NCBI RefSeq assembly: GCF_900176485.1 | Contig: NZ_FWYD01000015.1 | Coordinates: 1 to 64,000 of the forward strand | DNA: 64,000 nt | Source of the DNA: Primorskyibacter flagellatus | GTDB lineage: Bacteria > Pseudomonadota > Alphaproteobacteria > Rhodobacterales > Rhodobacteraceae | Direction: 5' to 3' | In this document: piece after piece, positions 54,639 through 64,000 of the stretch | How the letters are laid out: the number at the start of each line of letters is the position of its first letter | How positions within the stretch are numbered: the first letter of the stretch is position 1 | Translations under genes and position numbers: made by a program | Notes under the pieces: generated by a model | What the model was told of the DNA's origin: nothing | The model's database searches: none | Seen by the model: only the letters and a program-made list of their open reading frames with translations

Positions 54639-55792
54639 CAAAGCGCCTCCTGATAGAGGCGCGACACATCTTCGGCTGTCATGTCGCGCGGGTTGGTCTC
54701 CAGCAATCGCGTGATACCGGTCACGACCTCATTAGCCATTCCGGGAATGGCTGCCTCGGTCACTCCGACACCAGAAAGTCGAGACTCAAGTCCGCTTTCG
54801 ACTAGCATCCGTTCCATCTCGTCGATCAGGCCATGGGCCGCAGCCGCATCAGAGTTGAAAGGCCGCGAGGGCAGTAGTAACCGCGATAGACGAGCATATT
54901 CAGCTTCTGCAACGGGCATGTTGAACCTCATCACTGGTCCTGCGACCAGAGCGTTTGCGTGCCCGTGAGGAACCTTGAAACCTGTTCCAAGTGGGTATGA
55001 CAAGGCATGAATCGCCCCCACGCTGGCATTAATGAAGGCCATCCCAGCCAGTGTCGCCCCCAACAGCATGGCCTCTCGCGCTGACAGGTCCGAAGGCGTT
55101 TCCATGACGATTGGTAAGTTCTGACCGAGAAGCACCAGCGCTTTGTCCGCCATTCCATCGGAAATGGGATTCTTTCTGGTGCGACTGGTTACTGCCTCAA
55201 TGGCGTGAACCATTGCGTCTAACGCCGTGGCCGCTGTGATGTGACGAGGCATTCCCAATGTTAGCTTTGCATCTAGCAAGGCAACGTCAGGCAGAAGCTG
55301 CGGTGCATATACCGCTTTTTTTTCGTGGCTTTCCGAAGTCAGCACGGACACCCATGTTACCTCTGATCCGGTCCCTGCCGTGGTTGGCACCTGGATCAGT
55401 GGCAAGCGTTTATCGGTGACCTGATTAATCCCGATCATGTCCGTAATCGGTTGATCGTTGGCTACCGCCGCTGCGATGACCTTGGCAGTGTCCAGTGAAC
55501 TGCCGCCGCCAAGTCCGATGATTCCGTCAGCACCAAAGGCCCGCGCGACCTCTACCGCGGCCTCGACGACAGCGATCGGGGGGTCCGCTTCGACTTTATG
55601 AAAAATCTCAACCTCGATGCCAGCAGCCCTAAGTGAGGCGGCTGCCTCGTCCGCAAAACCACAGGCCAATATGCCCGGGTCCGTCACGACCAGCGCACGG
55701 GTGCAAGACAAATCTTGCATCAGGCTGCCGATCCGGCCAAGCCCACCGCTCTCGCAGACGATCCTCGGGGTGGAAAGGAAATTGAAGTCCAT
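54638..55792 (-). CDS. Iron-containing alcohol dehydrogenase
   Basis: 384 aa. GADGIIGLGGGSSLDTAKVI is the NAD-binding loop, ATALDAMVHAIEAVTS and GAIHALSYPLGTGFKVPHGH supply the metal ligands. It oxidises a primary alcohol or hydroxy acid to the aldehyde. Coupled with the aldehyde dehydrogenase across the divergent promoter, it fits oxidation of an omega-hydroxy acid. Confidence 0.92.
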   Translation of the reverse strand: MDFNFLSTPRIVCESGGLGRIGSLMQDLSCTRALVVTDPGILACGFADEAAASLRAAGIEVEIFHKVEADPPIAVVEAAVEVARAFGADGIIGLGGGSSLDTAKVIAAAVANDQPITDMIGINQVTDKRLPLIQVPTTAGTGSEVTWVSVLTSESHEKKAVYAPQLLPDVALLDAKLTLGMPRHITAATALDAMVHAIEAVTSRTRKNPISDGMADKALVLLGQNLPIVMETPSDLSAREAMLLGATLAGMAFINASVGAIHALSYPLGTGFKVPHGHANALVAGPVMRFNMPVAEAEYARLSRLLLPSRPFNSDAAAAHGLIDEMERMLVESGLESRLSGVGVTEAAIPGMANEVVTGITRLLETNPRDMTAEDVSRLYQEAL

Positions 55793-55810
55793 AGTTTGTC
55801 TTCGCTCCTG

Positions 55811-56971
55811 TTAAGCTGCTGCAGTGCGGATCATATTCCGCGCGATCAGTATTTGCTGAATCTGGGTTGTCCCCTCGTAGATGCGGAAGAGACGCACATC
55901 GCGATAGAAGCGCTCGACCGCATATTCGGCCATGTATCCTGCACCGCCGTGGATTTGCACTGCGCGATCGGCCACTCGACCTACCATCTCACTGGCAAAC
56001 ATCTTGCAGCAGGCAGCATCAGTCGACACGTTCTGACCAGCGTCCTTGCGGCGTGCTGTTTCTTCGATCATGCAACGCGCTGCGAAGGCCTCGGCGCGAC
56101 TGTCAGCCAGCATGGCTTGGATCAGTTGCTTTTCAGCGATGGGTTCACCGAATTGTTTGCGTTCCATCGCATAGGATAGGCTGTCACGGATCAGCCGTTC
56201 GGCGGCGCCCACACAGACGGCAGAAATATGCAGTCGGCCCCGGTCAAGGACTTTCATTGCTGTCTTAAAGCCCTTGTTCAGACGGTCCGGCCCGCCGATA
56301 ATGTTCGCGGCAGGCACGCGGACATTGTCAAGGATGACGTCGCATGTGTGCGAGCCCTTCTGCCCCATCTTCCTGTCAGGCTGGCCAAGCGTTATGCCTG
56401 GCGTCCCTGCCTCGACGAGAAAGGCGCTTACGCCGGCAGAACCTTCCGCCTCTGGATTGGTCCGGGCAAAAACCGTGAATAGATCGGCACGCGGTGCATT
56501 GGTAATGTAGCGTTTCGTGCCGTTCAGAAGGAAATCGTTACCGTCACGCCGCGCCGTAGTGCGCAGACTGCCAGCATCCGACCCAGCATCTGGCTCGGTT
56601 AGGGCGAAGGATGCGATCATATCTCCGGACGCGAGAGCTGGTAGATACTGCGCCTTCTGCTCGTCGGTTCCATCGATGATGATTCCCTGAGAGCCGATCC
56701 CGTTGTTGGTGCCAACTAGCGACCGGAACGCAGGCGAAGCCTGGCCAAGAACGAAAGCGGCTTGCACTTCCTCTATCATCGACAAGCCGAGCCCGCCGAA
56801 ATCTTCCGGGATCGACATGCCGAAAAGGCCCATCATGCGGATTTCATCGACCAGCATCGGCGGAATCACATCCTCGTCGGCGACGCGATCCTCGTAAGGG
56901 ATTAGTCGCTCTTTCACGAAGCGGTCGAGCGCGTCGAGAAACTGGGAAAGGGTATCTTTATCAAGGGCCAT
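55811..56971 (-). CDS. Acyl-CoA dehydrogenase
   Basis: 386 aa. FALTEPDAGSDAGSLRTTAR, QKGSHTCDVILDNVRVP and FRIYEGTTQIQQILIARNMI (catalytic glutamate region) define the FAD enzyme. It introduces the alpha-beta double bond and passes electrons to ETF, whose genes are on the opposite arm of the cluster. It is 18 bp upstream of the Fe-alcohol dehydrogenase gene. Confidence 0.93.
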   Translation of the reverse strand: MALDKDTLSQFLDALDRFVKERLIPYEDRVADEDVIPPMLVDEIRMMGLFGMSIPEDFGGLGLSMIEEVQAAFVLGQASPAFRSLVGTNNGIGSQGIIIDGTDEQKAQYLPALASGDMIASFALTEPDAGSDAGSLRTTARRDGNDFLLNGTKRYITNAPRADLFTVFARTNPEAEGSAGVSAFLVEAGTPGITLGQPDRKMGQKGSHTCDVILDNVRVPAANIIGGPDRLNKGFKTAMKVLDRGRLHISAVCVGAAERLIRDSLSYAMERKQFGEPIAEKQLIQAMLADSRAEAFAARCMIEETARRKDAGQNVSTDAACCKMFASEMVGRVADRAVQIHGGAGYMAEYAVERFYRDVRLFRIYEGTTQIQQILIARNMIRTAAA

Positions 56972-56986
56972 GATGCTCTCTATTGT

Positions 56987-57781
56987 TCAGGGTGCGACCG
57001 CCGCAACGCGGCGGACAAGATCGACAAGGCGGTGCGCGACGTCGCTTTCGATCCAGTCGCGCGTAAGGGTTTGCGAAGGGCCACCGCAGTTGAAGGCAAT
57101 AATGGGTGAGCCGTCCTTCGGCACGAAGGGCACCGCTACAGCGTTCACATCACGTTTCCACTCCGTGAAGGACGTGCAGTAACCGTGCTGTTGGTAGTCT
57201 GCGATAGCTGCTTCGATTCCGGGCTGCACATTCGGCCAGTTGTCGCCTTCATGTTCCTCCACAAGGGCCAGAATTCTGGCCCGCTCATCCGGGTCGTGCG
57301 CCGCTATGCAGGCGCGACCAACCGCGGTCGTGGCCAGTTTAATATGGGCACCAACCTCGATCGCCAGCGTGACGGCATTAGTGCCCTTGCACCGCTCCAG
57401 ATAGACCATCGATAGCCGGTCACGACTGGCCATGGCCACCGGCATGCCTGTGTAATCAGCCAGCTCCTGCATAAAGGGCTTCGCCAGTTGCCGCAGCGGA
57501 ATCCCTGCAAGGCAGGAGAAACCCAACGAAAGCACTGGAGGGGCCAGTCGATAACGTGCTGTATCCGGGTCGTAGCTGAGGTATTCCAGCTTGTTCAGTG
57601 TATAGGCCAGCCGGGAGACCGTCGATCTGCTCAGGCCAGTGCGCTCGGCCAACTCACCGTTCCCCAGAGCCTCCCCTTCCCGCCGAAAGGCCCGCAACAG
57701 CTCCAAGCCGCGCGCCAACGCCGTGACAAAATCGCGATCCTGTTTCTCGGCATCCTTGGTGCGGTCTTTCCTTGGTCTCAC
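56987..57781 (-). CDS. IclR-family transcriptional regulator
   Basis: 264 aa from a GTG with GAGGAGG upstream. The N-terminal winged helix (ALGNGELAERTGLSRSTVSR, LAYTLNKLEYLSYDPDTARY) and the effector domain (ATTAVGRACIAAHDPDERAR; CTSFTEWKRDVNAVAVPF) are typical. IclR proteins such as PcaR and PobR control aromatic and ketoadipate catabolism. It heads the minus-strand operon and faces the divergent promoter region. Confidence 0.9.
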   Translation of the reverse strand: MRPRKDRTKDAEKQDRDFVTALARGLELLRAFRREGEALGNGELAERTGLSRSTVSRLAYTLNKLEYLSYDPDTARYRLAPPVLSLGFSCLAGIPLRQLAKPFMQELADYTGMPVAMASRDRLSMVYLERCKGTNAVTLAIEVGAHIKLATTAVGRACIAAHDPDERARILALVEEHEGDNWPNVQPGIEAAIADYQQHGYCTSFTEWKRDVNAVAVPFVPKDGSPIIAFNCGGPSQTLTRDWIESDVAHRLVDLVRRVAAVAP

Positions 57782-57952
57782 GATATCCCTCCTCGGAAAG
57801 AATTATGCGTCTTGAAACACACCTAAACGATCGATAACGTCCGAGTCAATACTGCGGTAAACTTTCCCGCTATGCGGAAAATTAAGGTCGTCCACCTAGT
57901 CCCATTCGTGCCGGATCCTGCGGATGACACAACTAAGCGAGGGCATAATGCC
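57782..57952. promoter_or_regulatory. Divergent promoter region with candidate IclR operator
   Basis: About 170 bp between iclR and the aldehyde dehydrogenase. TTTCCCGCTATGCGGAAA (57863-57880) is an imperfect palindrome of the TTCCGC..GCGGAA type often bound by IclR proteins. It would overlap the coding region if the upstream ATG at 57872 were the start, which favours the later start. Confidence 0.5.
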
Positions 57953-59407
57953 ATGAAAGAAATGAATTATCCGACCATCCAGCACCTCATCGGACGAGAC
58001 TGGATCGCTTCTCCCACGCCAGAGGATCGTGCAGTCATAAACCCTGCAAACGGGCAAACTATCGGACAGATTCCGCAGGCTAGCGCCGCAGATCTAGACC
58101 ATGCGGTTCACTCGGCCGAATCAGCTTTTCGCCGATGGAAAAACAGCTCTCCCATGGAACGAAGTGCGATTTTGCGGCGGTTTGCCGACCTGCTGCGCCA
58201 AAATGACAGACTGATCGCTGGCTGGATCACTCTCGATGAAGGCAAGCCGCTGGCTGAGGCTTTGGCTGAGGTCCGCGCCTCGGCTGACCACGTTGACTGG
58301 CACGCCGAGGAATGTCGGCGCATTTATGGGCGCATCATTCCATCACGCAGCCCGCGGGTACAGCAGCTTGTCGTGCGCGAACCGATAGGCGTCTGCCTTG
58401 CCATCACGCCTTGGAATTTTCCGCTGAGCCAAGCGGTACGCAAGGTCGCGGCGGCGCTTGCGTCAGGTTGCACGATGATCTTAAAAGCCCCGGCAGAGGC
58501 TCCGGCGGGTTGCATGGCAATTGCTCGCTATCTGCTGGATGCAGGATTGCCCGAAGGCTGTCTGAACCTTGTCTGGGGTAATGCGGCCTTCATTTCGGAA
58601 ACTCTAATTGCGCGCCCCGAGGTGCGCAAAATCACCTTCACCGGTTCGGTCGAGGTGGGCAAGCATCTGGCAGAATTGGCTGGCCGCCATATGAAGCGGG
58701 CGACGATGGAGCTCGGCGGTCACGCGCCCGTATTGGTGTTCGACGACACCGATGCCACGGCCGCGGCGCGCGCCTTGGCGGTCAACAAGCTGCGCAATGC
58801 AGGCCAGGTGTGCATCGCCCCAACCCGGTTTTACGTACAACAAGGCATCTACGATCGATTTCTGTCCGAACTAGTTTCAGCATTTGAGAGCGTAAAGGTG
58901 GGCGCTGGTTTAGCCGAAGGCACGCAGATGGGACCATTGTGTCATCGCGGACGCGTGAATGCGATGGAAAAGCTCGTCGAGGATGCCCGCGAAAACGGCG
59001 CACGGGTGTTGACGGGAGGCAAAAGGCTTGGAAATCATGGTAACTTCTATGCCCCGACAATCGTCGATACGCCCAACGACGACATTGACTTGATGCGCGA
59101 AGAACCCTTCGGCCCGATTGCTGTCGTCTCGTCTTTTCGTGACATAGAGGACGGACTGTCGCGGGCCAACGGGCTACCCTTCGGGCTGGCGTCCTATGTC
59201 TTTACCAATTCGTTAGAGCGTGCAGATAAAGCAGCTGCGGGTTTGCAGGCAGGTATGGTAAGCATCAACCAGTTCGGCCTCGCTCTGCCCGAGACTCCGT
59301 TTGGAGGCGTGAGAGACAGCGGCTATGGGACTGAAGGCGGGACGGAAACCTTCGAAGGCTATCTCATTACCAAATTTATCTCGCGCAATCGCGCGCCAGT
59401 GCTGTGA
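57953..59407 (+). CDS. NAD(P)-dependent aldehyde dehydrogenase (succinate-semialdehyde type)
   Basis: 484 aa from the ATG at 57953, with GAGGGC upstream. ITPWNFPLSQAVRKVAAALA, TMELGGHAPVLVFDD and NAGQVCIAPTRFYVQ (catalytic Cys) are ALDH signatures, and similarity is to succinate-semialdehyde dehydrogenases. It would oxidise a semialdehyde to a dicarboxylate, following the Fe-alcohol dehydrogenase. The next gene begins 8 bases after its stop. Confidence 0.9.
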   Translation: MKEMNYPTIQHLIGRDWIASPTPEDRAVINPANGQTIGQIPQASAADLDHAVHSAESAFRRWKNSSPMERSAILRRFADLLRQNDRLIAGWITLDEGKPLAEALAEVRASADHVDWHAEECRRIYGRIIPSRSPRVQQLVVREPIGVCLAITPWNFPLSQAVRKVAAALASGCTMILKAPAEAPAGCMAIARYLLDAGLPEGCLNLVWGNAAFISETLIARPEVRKITFTGSVEVGKHLAELAGRHMKRATMELGGHAPVLVFDDTDATAAARALAVNKLRNAGQVCIAPTRFYVQQGIYDRFLSELVSAFESVKVGAGLAEGTQMGPLCHRGRVNAMEKLVEDARENGARVLTGGKRLGNHGNFYAPTIVDTPNDDIDLMREEPFGPIAVVSSFRDIEDGLSRANGLPFGLASYVFTNSLERADKAAAGLQAGMVSINQFGLALPETPFGGVRDSGYGTEGGTETFEGYLITKFISRNRAPVL

Positions 59408-59415
59408 GGATGCCC

Positions 59416-61497
59416 ATGCCTGTTGAATTAAGCTTCTCAAATGACGCAGCAATTCTGACCATAGACAATTCGCCGCTTAACCTAATCAACGCGGAGGTTC
59501 GGGCTGGAATACAACACTGTATCTTCAAAGTCCTCGAAACTGGGGCTACCAGGCTGATTATCACCGGCACAGGAACGACCTTCGTCGCGGGCGCGGATGC
59601 GAAGGAATTCGGTAAGTTGCCTGTTGATCCACAACTAAATGATGTGCTGATGCAACTTGCACACCTCCCGATTCCTACTATCGCAGCAATCAACGGGGCT
59701 GCGCTTGGTGGGGGACTAGAGATTGCTCTGGCTTGCTGCTATCGCATCGCCTCAACTTCTGCCAAACTGGGCTTGCCAGAGGTAAACTTGGGGATCGTGC
59801 CTGGCGCAGGGGGAACCCAAAGACTGCCGCGACTTATCGGTATTGAAGCTGCGCTTGACATGATTGTCACCGGGAAGGCTGTTTCCGCCGAGCAGGCACT
59901 GAAAATGGGACTGATCCAGCTGCTAGCCGATGACCCGCTTGGCGCGGCCATAGCTCTCGATGACGATGTACTTGAGGCGGCACAGGCACCCGACAATCTT
60001 CCTTCACCAAAGCCAAACCACGTCGCAGCGGAAGTCGCCCGAGCGCATGTAGCGCGGCGTATGCCTGGCCAGAATGCCCCGCAGGTTGCGGTGAACCTAG
60101 TCGCGACCAGTGCGACGACGCCGCTGCACGACGCACTAGCCAGCGAGCGCTCTGCGTTTTTGGACCTTCGTACCTCGGATCAGGCGCGGGCCCTTAGGCA
60201 CGTTTTCTTCACCGAGCGTACCGCAACCAACAAGGGGCGCGCCTACCCCCGACCTTCCCGAGATGCTGAAACCGCCATCGTGGTCGGTGGTGGCAATATG
60301 GGCGCAGCTATTGCGTACACGCTGGCGACCGCAGGGATCTCGGTGACTGTCGTCGAACGTAGTGCCTCGTCCGCCGAGTGGGCCAGTAAAAACCTGCAAA
60401 AGCTGATTGATCAGGGTATCAGTCGCGGTATTCTGTCCGTCGATGCGGCAAAGACGGTTGAAGACCGGCTGGTTACGGTCTCAGGCTATGACGCTCTGCC
60501 ACCAACCGATCTAGCAATCGAGGCGGCCTTCGAGGATTTTGCGGTTAAGACCGCGATCCTGACCGAACTCGAAGGCGCACTGCCACCCGAGACCATCATT
60601 GCCACAAACACATCCTATCTCGATGTAAATCGGCTCTCTGATGGGTTGAAACACCCGGCACGCTTTGTAGGGATGCATTTCTTCAGTCCTGCGCATATTA
60701 TGAAACTTCTGGAAGTCGTCAGGAGCGACCGAACGTCAGACGGAACATTAGGTGCAGCACTTGTGCTGGCGCACAGGCTTGGTAAAATCCCGGTACTGTC
60801 TGGTGTTTGCGATGGCTTCATCGGAAACCGAATTTTGTCGAGCTACCGTCGCGCCGCTAATCGCCTTCTGGTGGAGGGGGCTAATGTCGACGAGATCGAC
60901 GCGGCTATGCGCGGATTCGGTATGGCGATGGGTCCATATGCTGCACAGGACATGTCGGGGCTGGACATCGCCTACGCGAATATCCGTCGCAAGGCAGTTG
61001 CCGAAGGGAACTGCTGTGGTCACGTGCCCTTGGTCGAGCGGCTGGTCGAAAAGCACAAACGCCTAGGACGCAAATCGGGCGCCGGATGGTACGACTATGG
61101 GCCAGACGGCAAACCCTCACATTCGGAGCTGGTCGCTAGCGAAATACTCCGTGTCTCAGAAGAAATGAACTTCACTCGCCGCGAGTTCTCAGCTGACGAA
61201 ATCGTAGAAAGGCTCTTGCTCACAATGGTGGCGGAAGCCTGCGATATCCTTGACGAAGGCGTAGCAGAAAAACCGCAAGACATCGACCTAGTAATGATTC
61301 ACGGCTACGGATTTCCCCGCTGGCGGGGAGGCCTGATGCACCACGCCAAAAATATCGGCAAGGATCGGTTGACCGCGCTCTTCAGCGCGCATGTCAAAGA
61401 GGATCCTTGCGGCTGGAGGGTGCCTCGTTATTTAGAAAGAGTTTTCGCGACCGGGGAGGAACATGTCAGCATGTTTCCCACGATCACCGGCAGATAA
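59416..61497 (+). CDS. Enoyl-CoA hydratase/3-hydroxyacyl-CoA dehydrogenase fusion (FadB/FadJ-like)
   Basis: About 693 aa. The hydratase half has FVAGADAKEF and ALGGGLEIALACCYRIA with LPEVNLGIVPGAGGTQRLPR. The dehydrogenase half has AIVVGGGNMGAAIAYTLATA (NAD-binding) and GMHFFSPAHIMKLLEVV (catalytic His), plus the C-terminal helical domains. It hydrates enoyl-CoA and oxidises the product to 3-oxoacyl-CoA. ATG at 59416 with GAGG upstream; a GTG at 59404 is also possible. Confidence 0.92.
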   Translation: MPVELSFSNDAAILTIDNSPLNLINAEVRAGIQHCIFKVLETGATRLIITGTGTTFVAGADAKEFGKLPVDPQLNDVLMQLAHLPIPTIAAINGAALGGGLEIALACCYRIASTSAKLGLPEVNLGIVPGAGGTQRLPRLIGIEAALDMIVTGKAVSAEQALKMGLIQLLADDPLGAAIALDDDVLEAAQAPDNLPSPKPNHVAAEVARAHVARRMPGQNAPQVAVNLVATSATTPLHDALASERSAFLDLRTSDQARALRHVFFTERTATNKGRAYPRPSRDAETAIVVGGGNMGAAIAYTLATAGISVTVVERSASSAEWASKNLQKLIDQGISRGILSVDAAKTVEDRLVTVSGYDALPPTDLAIEAAFEDFAVKTAILTELEGALPPETIIATNTSYLDVNRLSDGLKHPARFVGMHFFSPAHIMKLLEVVRSDRTSDGTLGAALVLAHRLGKIPVLSGVCDGFIGNRILSSYRRAANRLLVEGANVDEIDAAMRGFGMAMGPYAAQDMSGLDIAYANIRRKAVAEGNCCGHVPLVERLVEKHKRLGRKSGAGWYDYGPDGKPSHSELVASEILRVSEEMNFTRREFSADEIVERLLLTMVAEACDILDEGVAEKPQDIDLVMIHGYGFPRWRGGLMHHAKNIGKDRLTALFSAHVKEDPCGWRVPRYLERVFATGEEHVSMFPTITGR

Positions 61498-61515
61498 GTT
61501 GTCTTTCTGTGGTAG

Positions 61516-61659
<144 letters not shown>

Positions 61660-61735
61660 CAGGGACCCATCCCGAGTAACGGCTCGGAATCCGGGCCGTT
61701 ACCACCATTGCAAATTTTGAAAACGATAAAAGCCA

Positions 61736-62494
61736 ATGAAAATAATTGCTCCTATAAAACGCCTAATTGACCACAACGTGAAGGTTCGCGTTAAGGCGGA
61801 CGGGAGCGGAGTTGATCTCGCGAATGTGAAGATGTCGATGAACCCGTTCGACGAGATTGCGGTCGAAGAGGCGATCCGGCTGAAGGAAGCGGGCAAGGCG
61901 GACGAGGTTGTCGTCGTCTCGATCGGCGTGAAGCAGGCGCAGGAAACGCTGCGCACGGCGCTGGCGATGGGCGCGGACCGGGCGATCCTGGTTGTGGCCG
62001 CCGATGACGTGCACCAGGACATCGAGCCGCTGGCGGTGGCCAAGATCCTGAAGGCCGTGATCGACGCCGAGGCGCCGGGCCTGGTGATCGCGGGCAAGCA
62101 GGCGATCGACAATGACATGAACGCCACCGGCCAGATGCTGGCGGCGCTGCTGGGCTGGGGCCAGGCGACCTATGCCTCCGAGGTCGGGATCGAAGGCGAT
62201 CATGCCGTCGTGACCCGCGAAGTGGATGGCGGGTTGCAGACGATCAAGGTCAAGCTGCCGGCGATCGTCACCGCCGATTTGCGCCTGAACGAGCCGCGCT
62301 ATGCCTCGCTGCCCAACATCATGAAGGCCAAGAAGAAGCCGCTGGATGAGAAGACCGCCGCCGATTACGGCGTCGATGTCACCCCGCGCCTGGAGATTGT
62401 GAAAACCGCCGAGCCCGCCGCACGGTCGGCAGGCGAGATGGTCGGCTCGGTCGACGAGCTGGTGTCGAAACTGAAAGAAAAGGGGATCGTGTAA
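61736..62494 (+). CDS. etfB: Electron transfer flavoprotein beta subunit
   Basis: 252 aa: [60 protein letters not shown] and [20 protein letters not shown] are EtfB. It accepts electrons from acyl-CoA dehydrogenase. The first ~70 bases are AT-richer than the remainder, which has strong GC3 codon preference, suggesting a recombined gene. Stop and etfA start overlap (TAATG). Confidence 0.95.
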   Translation: MKIIAPIKRLIDHNVKVRVKADGSGVDLANVKMSMNPFDEIAVEEAIRLKEAGKADEVVVVSIGVKQAQETLRTALAMGADRAILVVAADDVHQDIEPLAVAKILKAVIDAEAPGLVIAGKQAIDNDMNATGQMLAALLGWGQATYASEVGIEGDHAVVTREVDGGLQTIKVKLPAIVTADLRLNEPRYASLPNIMKAKKKPLDEKTAADYGVDVTPRLEIVKTAEPAARSAGEMVGSVDELVSKLKEKGIV

Positions 62495-63420
62495 TGGCTG
62501 TTCTTCTCCTTGCAGAAATCGCCGGTGGCGCGCTGGCGCTGGACGCCACCGCCAAGGCGGTGACCGCTGCCAAATCGCTGGGCGATGTGACCGTTCTGGT
62601 TGCGGGCCCTGCTGCTGCGGGTCAGGCCGCGTCGCAGATCGACGGCGTGGCGAAGGTTGTGGTCGCGGATGACGCGGCCTACGCCAACGGCCTGGCCGAG
62701 CCGGTCGCCGATCTGGTGGTCAGCCTGGCAGGCAATTATGAACATATCGTTGCTCCCTCCACGGCAAGCGCGAAAAACATCCTGCCGCGCGTTGCGGCGC
62801 TGCTGGATGTGATGGTTCTGTCGGACGTGACGGCCATCCTGGACGGGTCCACGTTCGAGCGCCCGATCTACGCGGGCAACGCGATGCAGACGGTAAAGTC
62901 CAACGATTCCAAGAAGTTACTGACCGTCCGCACCACCGCCTTCGACGCGGCTGGCCAGGGTGGCTCGGCCGCCGTCGAGGCCATCGCAGCAGCCGGCAAC
63001 GCGGGCCTGAGCGCCTGGGTCGAGGACAAGGTCGCGGCGTCGGATCGTCCGGAACTGACCTCGGCCAAGGTCGTGGTCTCGGGCGGGCGCGGCGTCGGTT
63101 CCGAGGAAAATTTCGCGATTATTGAAGCACTTGCGGACAAACTGGGTGCTGCCGTCGGCGCCTCGCGCGCGGCTGTGGACTCTGGGTTCGCACCGAACGA
63201 CTGGCAGGTCGGCCAGACCGGCAAGGTCGTGGCGCCCGAGCTGTATATCGCGGTCGGGATTTCCGGGGCAATTCAACACCTTGCGGGGATGAAGGACAGT
63301 AAGGTCATCGTCGCCATCAACAAGGACGAAGAGGCCCCCATCTTCCAAATCGCCGATTACGGCCTCGTCGCAGACCTCTTCGACGCAGTCCCGGACCTGA
63401 CAAAGGCACTCAAAGAATGA
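62494..63420 (+). CDS. etfA: Electron transfer flavoprotein alpha subunit
   Basis: 308 aa. The FAD-binding C-terminal domain is clear: [60 protein letters not shown] and [20 protein letters not shown]. With EtfB it passes electrons to ETF-ubiquinone oxidoreductase. Like etfB it is much more GC-rich than the genes on either side. Confidence 0.95.
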   Translation: MAVLLLAEIAGGALALDATAKAVTAAKSLGDVTVLVAGPAAAGQAASQIDGVAKVVVADDAAYANGLAEPVADLVVSLAGNYEHIVAPSTASAKNILPRVAALLDVMVLSDVTAILDGSTFERPIYAGNAMQTVKSNDSKKLLTVRTTAFDAAGQGGSAAVEAIAAAGNAGLSAWVEDKVAASDRPELTSAKVVVSGGRGVGSEENFAIIEALADKLGAAVGASRAAVDSGFAPNDWQVGQTGKVVAPELYIAVGISGAIQHLAGMKDSKVIVAINKDEEAPIFQIADYGLVADLFDAVPDLTKALKE

Positions 63421-64000
63421 CAAACGTCTATATCTGCGATTACATCCGCACACCAATCGGTCGCTATGGCGGCGCGCTTTCTTCTGTGCGAGCCGACGAT
63501 CTTGGCGCAATCCCACTCAGGGCCTTGGCCAGCCGAAACCCGGGGCTAGATCTAGCGACCATTGACGAAGTGATTTTTGGCTGCGCCAACCAAGCGGGAG
63601 AGGACAACCGTAATGTTGCTCGCATGTCGCTTCTACTAGCTGGATTTCCGGATTGTGTACCGGGGACAACAATGAATCGGTTGTGCGGGTCGGGCATGGA
63701 TGCGATAATCACGGCCGCCCGCGCTATCAAATCAGGAGAGGCCGATCTCATTGTCGCAGGTGGTGTGGAAAGCATGTCGCGTGCTCCGTTTGTGATGCCA
63801 AAAGCTACAACAGTATTCTCGCGCGAGAATAGTGTGGAAGACACCACCATCGGCTGGCGCTTCGTCAATAGACTGATGAAGAGCCAATACGGCGTCGACA
63901 GTATGCCTGAAACGGCCGAAAACGTGGCTGAAGTCTTCGGCATCAACCGCGCCGACCAAGATGCTTTCGCCCTACATTCCCAGCAAAAGGCGAGCGTTGC
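63417..64000 (+). CDS. Thiolase (3-oxoadipyl-CoA/acetyl-CoA acyltransferase type), cut by window end
   Basis: The N-terminal 194 residues are present. ICDYIRTPIGRYGGALSSVR, MNRLCGSGMDAIITAARAIK (active-site Cys) and VAGGVESMSRAPFVMPKATT match 3-oxoadipyl-CoA thiolases (PcaF/PaaJ) closely. These cleave 3-oxoadipyl-CoA to succinyl-CoA and acetyl-CoA. The ATG overlaps the etfA stop (ATGA), so it belongs to the plus-strand operon. The C-terminus lies beyond the right edge. Confidence 0.88.
   Translation, partial: MTNVYICDYIRTPIGRYGGALSSVRADDLGAIPLRALASRNPGLDLATIDEVIFGCANQAGEDNRNVARMSLLLAGFPDCVPGTTMNRLCGSGMDAIITAARAIKSGEADLIVAGGVESMSRAPFVMPKATTVFSRENSVEDTTIGWRFVNRLMKSQYGVDSMPETAENVAEVFGINRADQDAFALHSQQKASV

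Noticed and set aside
57872-57952. Upstream ATG for the aldehyde dehydrogenase
   Set aside because: The 27 extra residues do not fit the family, and the start would lie within the candidate operator. The ATG at 57953 has a ribosome site.

Overview
The window looks like accessory DNA of a Rhodobacterales (Roseobacter/Rhodobacteraceae) alphaproteobacterium, mostly plasmid backbone. The diagnostic features are a complete repABC replication/partition operon with its antisense RNA and parS-like palindromes, a VirD2-type relaxase with a VirD4 coupling protein and an oriT whose nic region resembles a T-DNA border, and genes typical of alphaproteobacterial plasmids (DUF736, DUF1403, DUF2493, DUF3768, ParB/Srx, pRiA4b ORF-3, strawberry-notch methylase-helicase).

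Layout. 1-4.7 kb: a hydantoinase/oxoprolinase gene cut by the window edge, its AraC-type regulator and a divergent class III aminotransferase. 4.9-8.9 kb: decayed DNA (a restriction-fold toxin remnant, an ArdA C-terminus and a DCL/DUF3223 C-terminus) around an IS66-family element that carries a guanidinium-exporter-like SMR gene inside its inverted repeats. 8.9-10.8 kb: a WGR-domain protein and a DUF2235 hydrolase. 10.8-17.1 kb: mobilisation region (VirD4, VirD2 relaxase, DNA-binding accessory protein, oriT, DUF736). 17.4-30.1 kb: a defence island holding SIR2-HerA, a three-gene Shango-type system (TerB protein, ATPase, helicase), a pRiA4b ORF-3 protein and an AbiE toxin-antitoxin pair followed by a gene with a class III cyclase-like fold. 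30.2-34.4 kb: ScpB, DUF1403, a tyrosine recombinase with a dif-like site, and a broken ParB-family gene. 34.5-38.1 kb: repC, ctRNA, repB, repA. 38.3-50.5 kb: DUF2493, toprim, methylase-helicase, ParDE, a run of small conserved genes and an intact ParB-family gene. 50.6-51.8 kb: an IS3-family element. 52-64 kb: a catabolic cluster.

How the parts work together. RepABC replicates and partitions the plasmid; VirD2, VirD4 and oriT would mobilise it, although no VirB channel genes are present here. SIR2-HerA, Shango and AbiE would protect the host or stabilise the plasmid, while the methylase-helicase may protect incoming plasmid DNA from restriction. The catabolic cluster has two divergent operons. 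One runs IclR, acyl-CoA dehydrogenase, Fe-alcohol dehydrogenase, CoA-transferase, AraC, thioesterase; the other runs aldehyde dehydrogenase, enoyl-CoA hydratase/3-hydroxyacyl-CoA dehydrogenase, ETF, thiolase. Together they suffice on paper to take an omega-hydroxy acid to a dicarboxylate, then to its CoA ester, and through beta-oxidation. The likely final substrate is 3-oxoadipyl-CoA, which is inferred and not shown.

The least expected observations are the IS66 element with a transporter passenger, a structured element with base-pair covariation found next to two different plasmid genes, the AbiE/cyclase-like operon, and the oriT.
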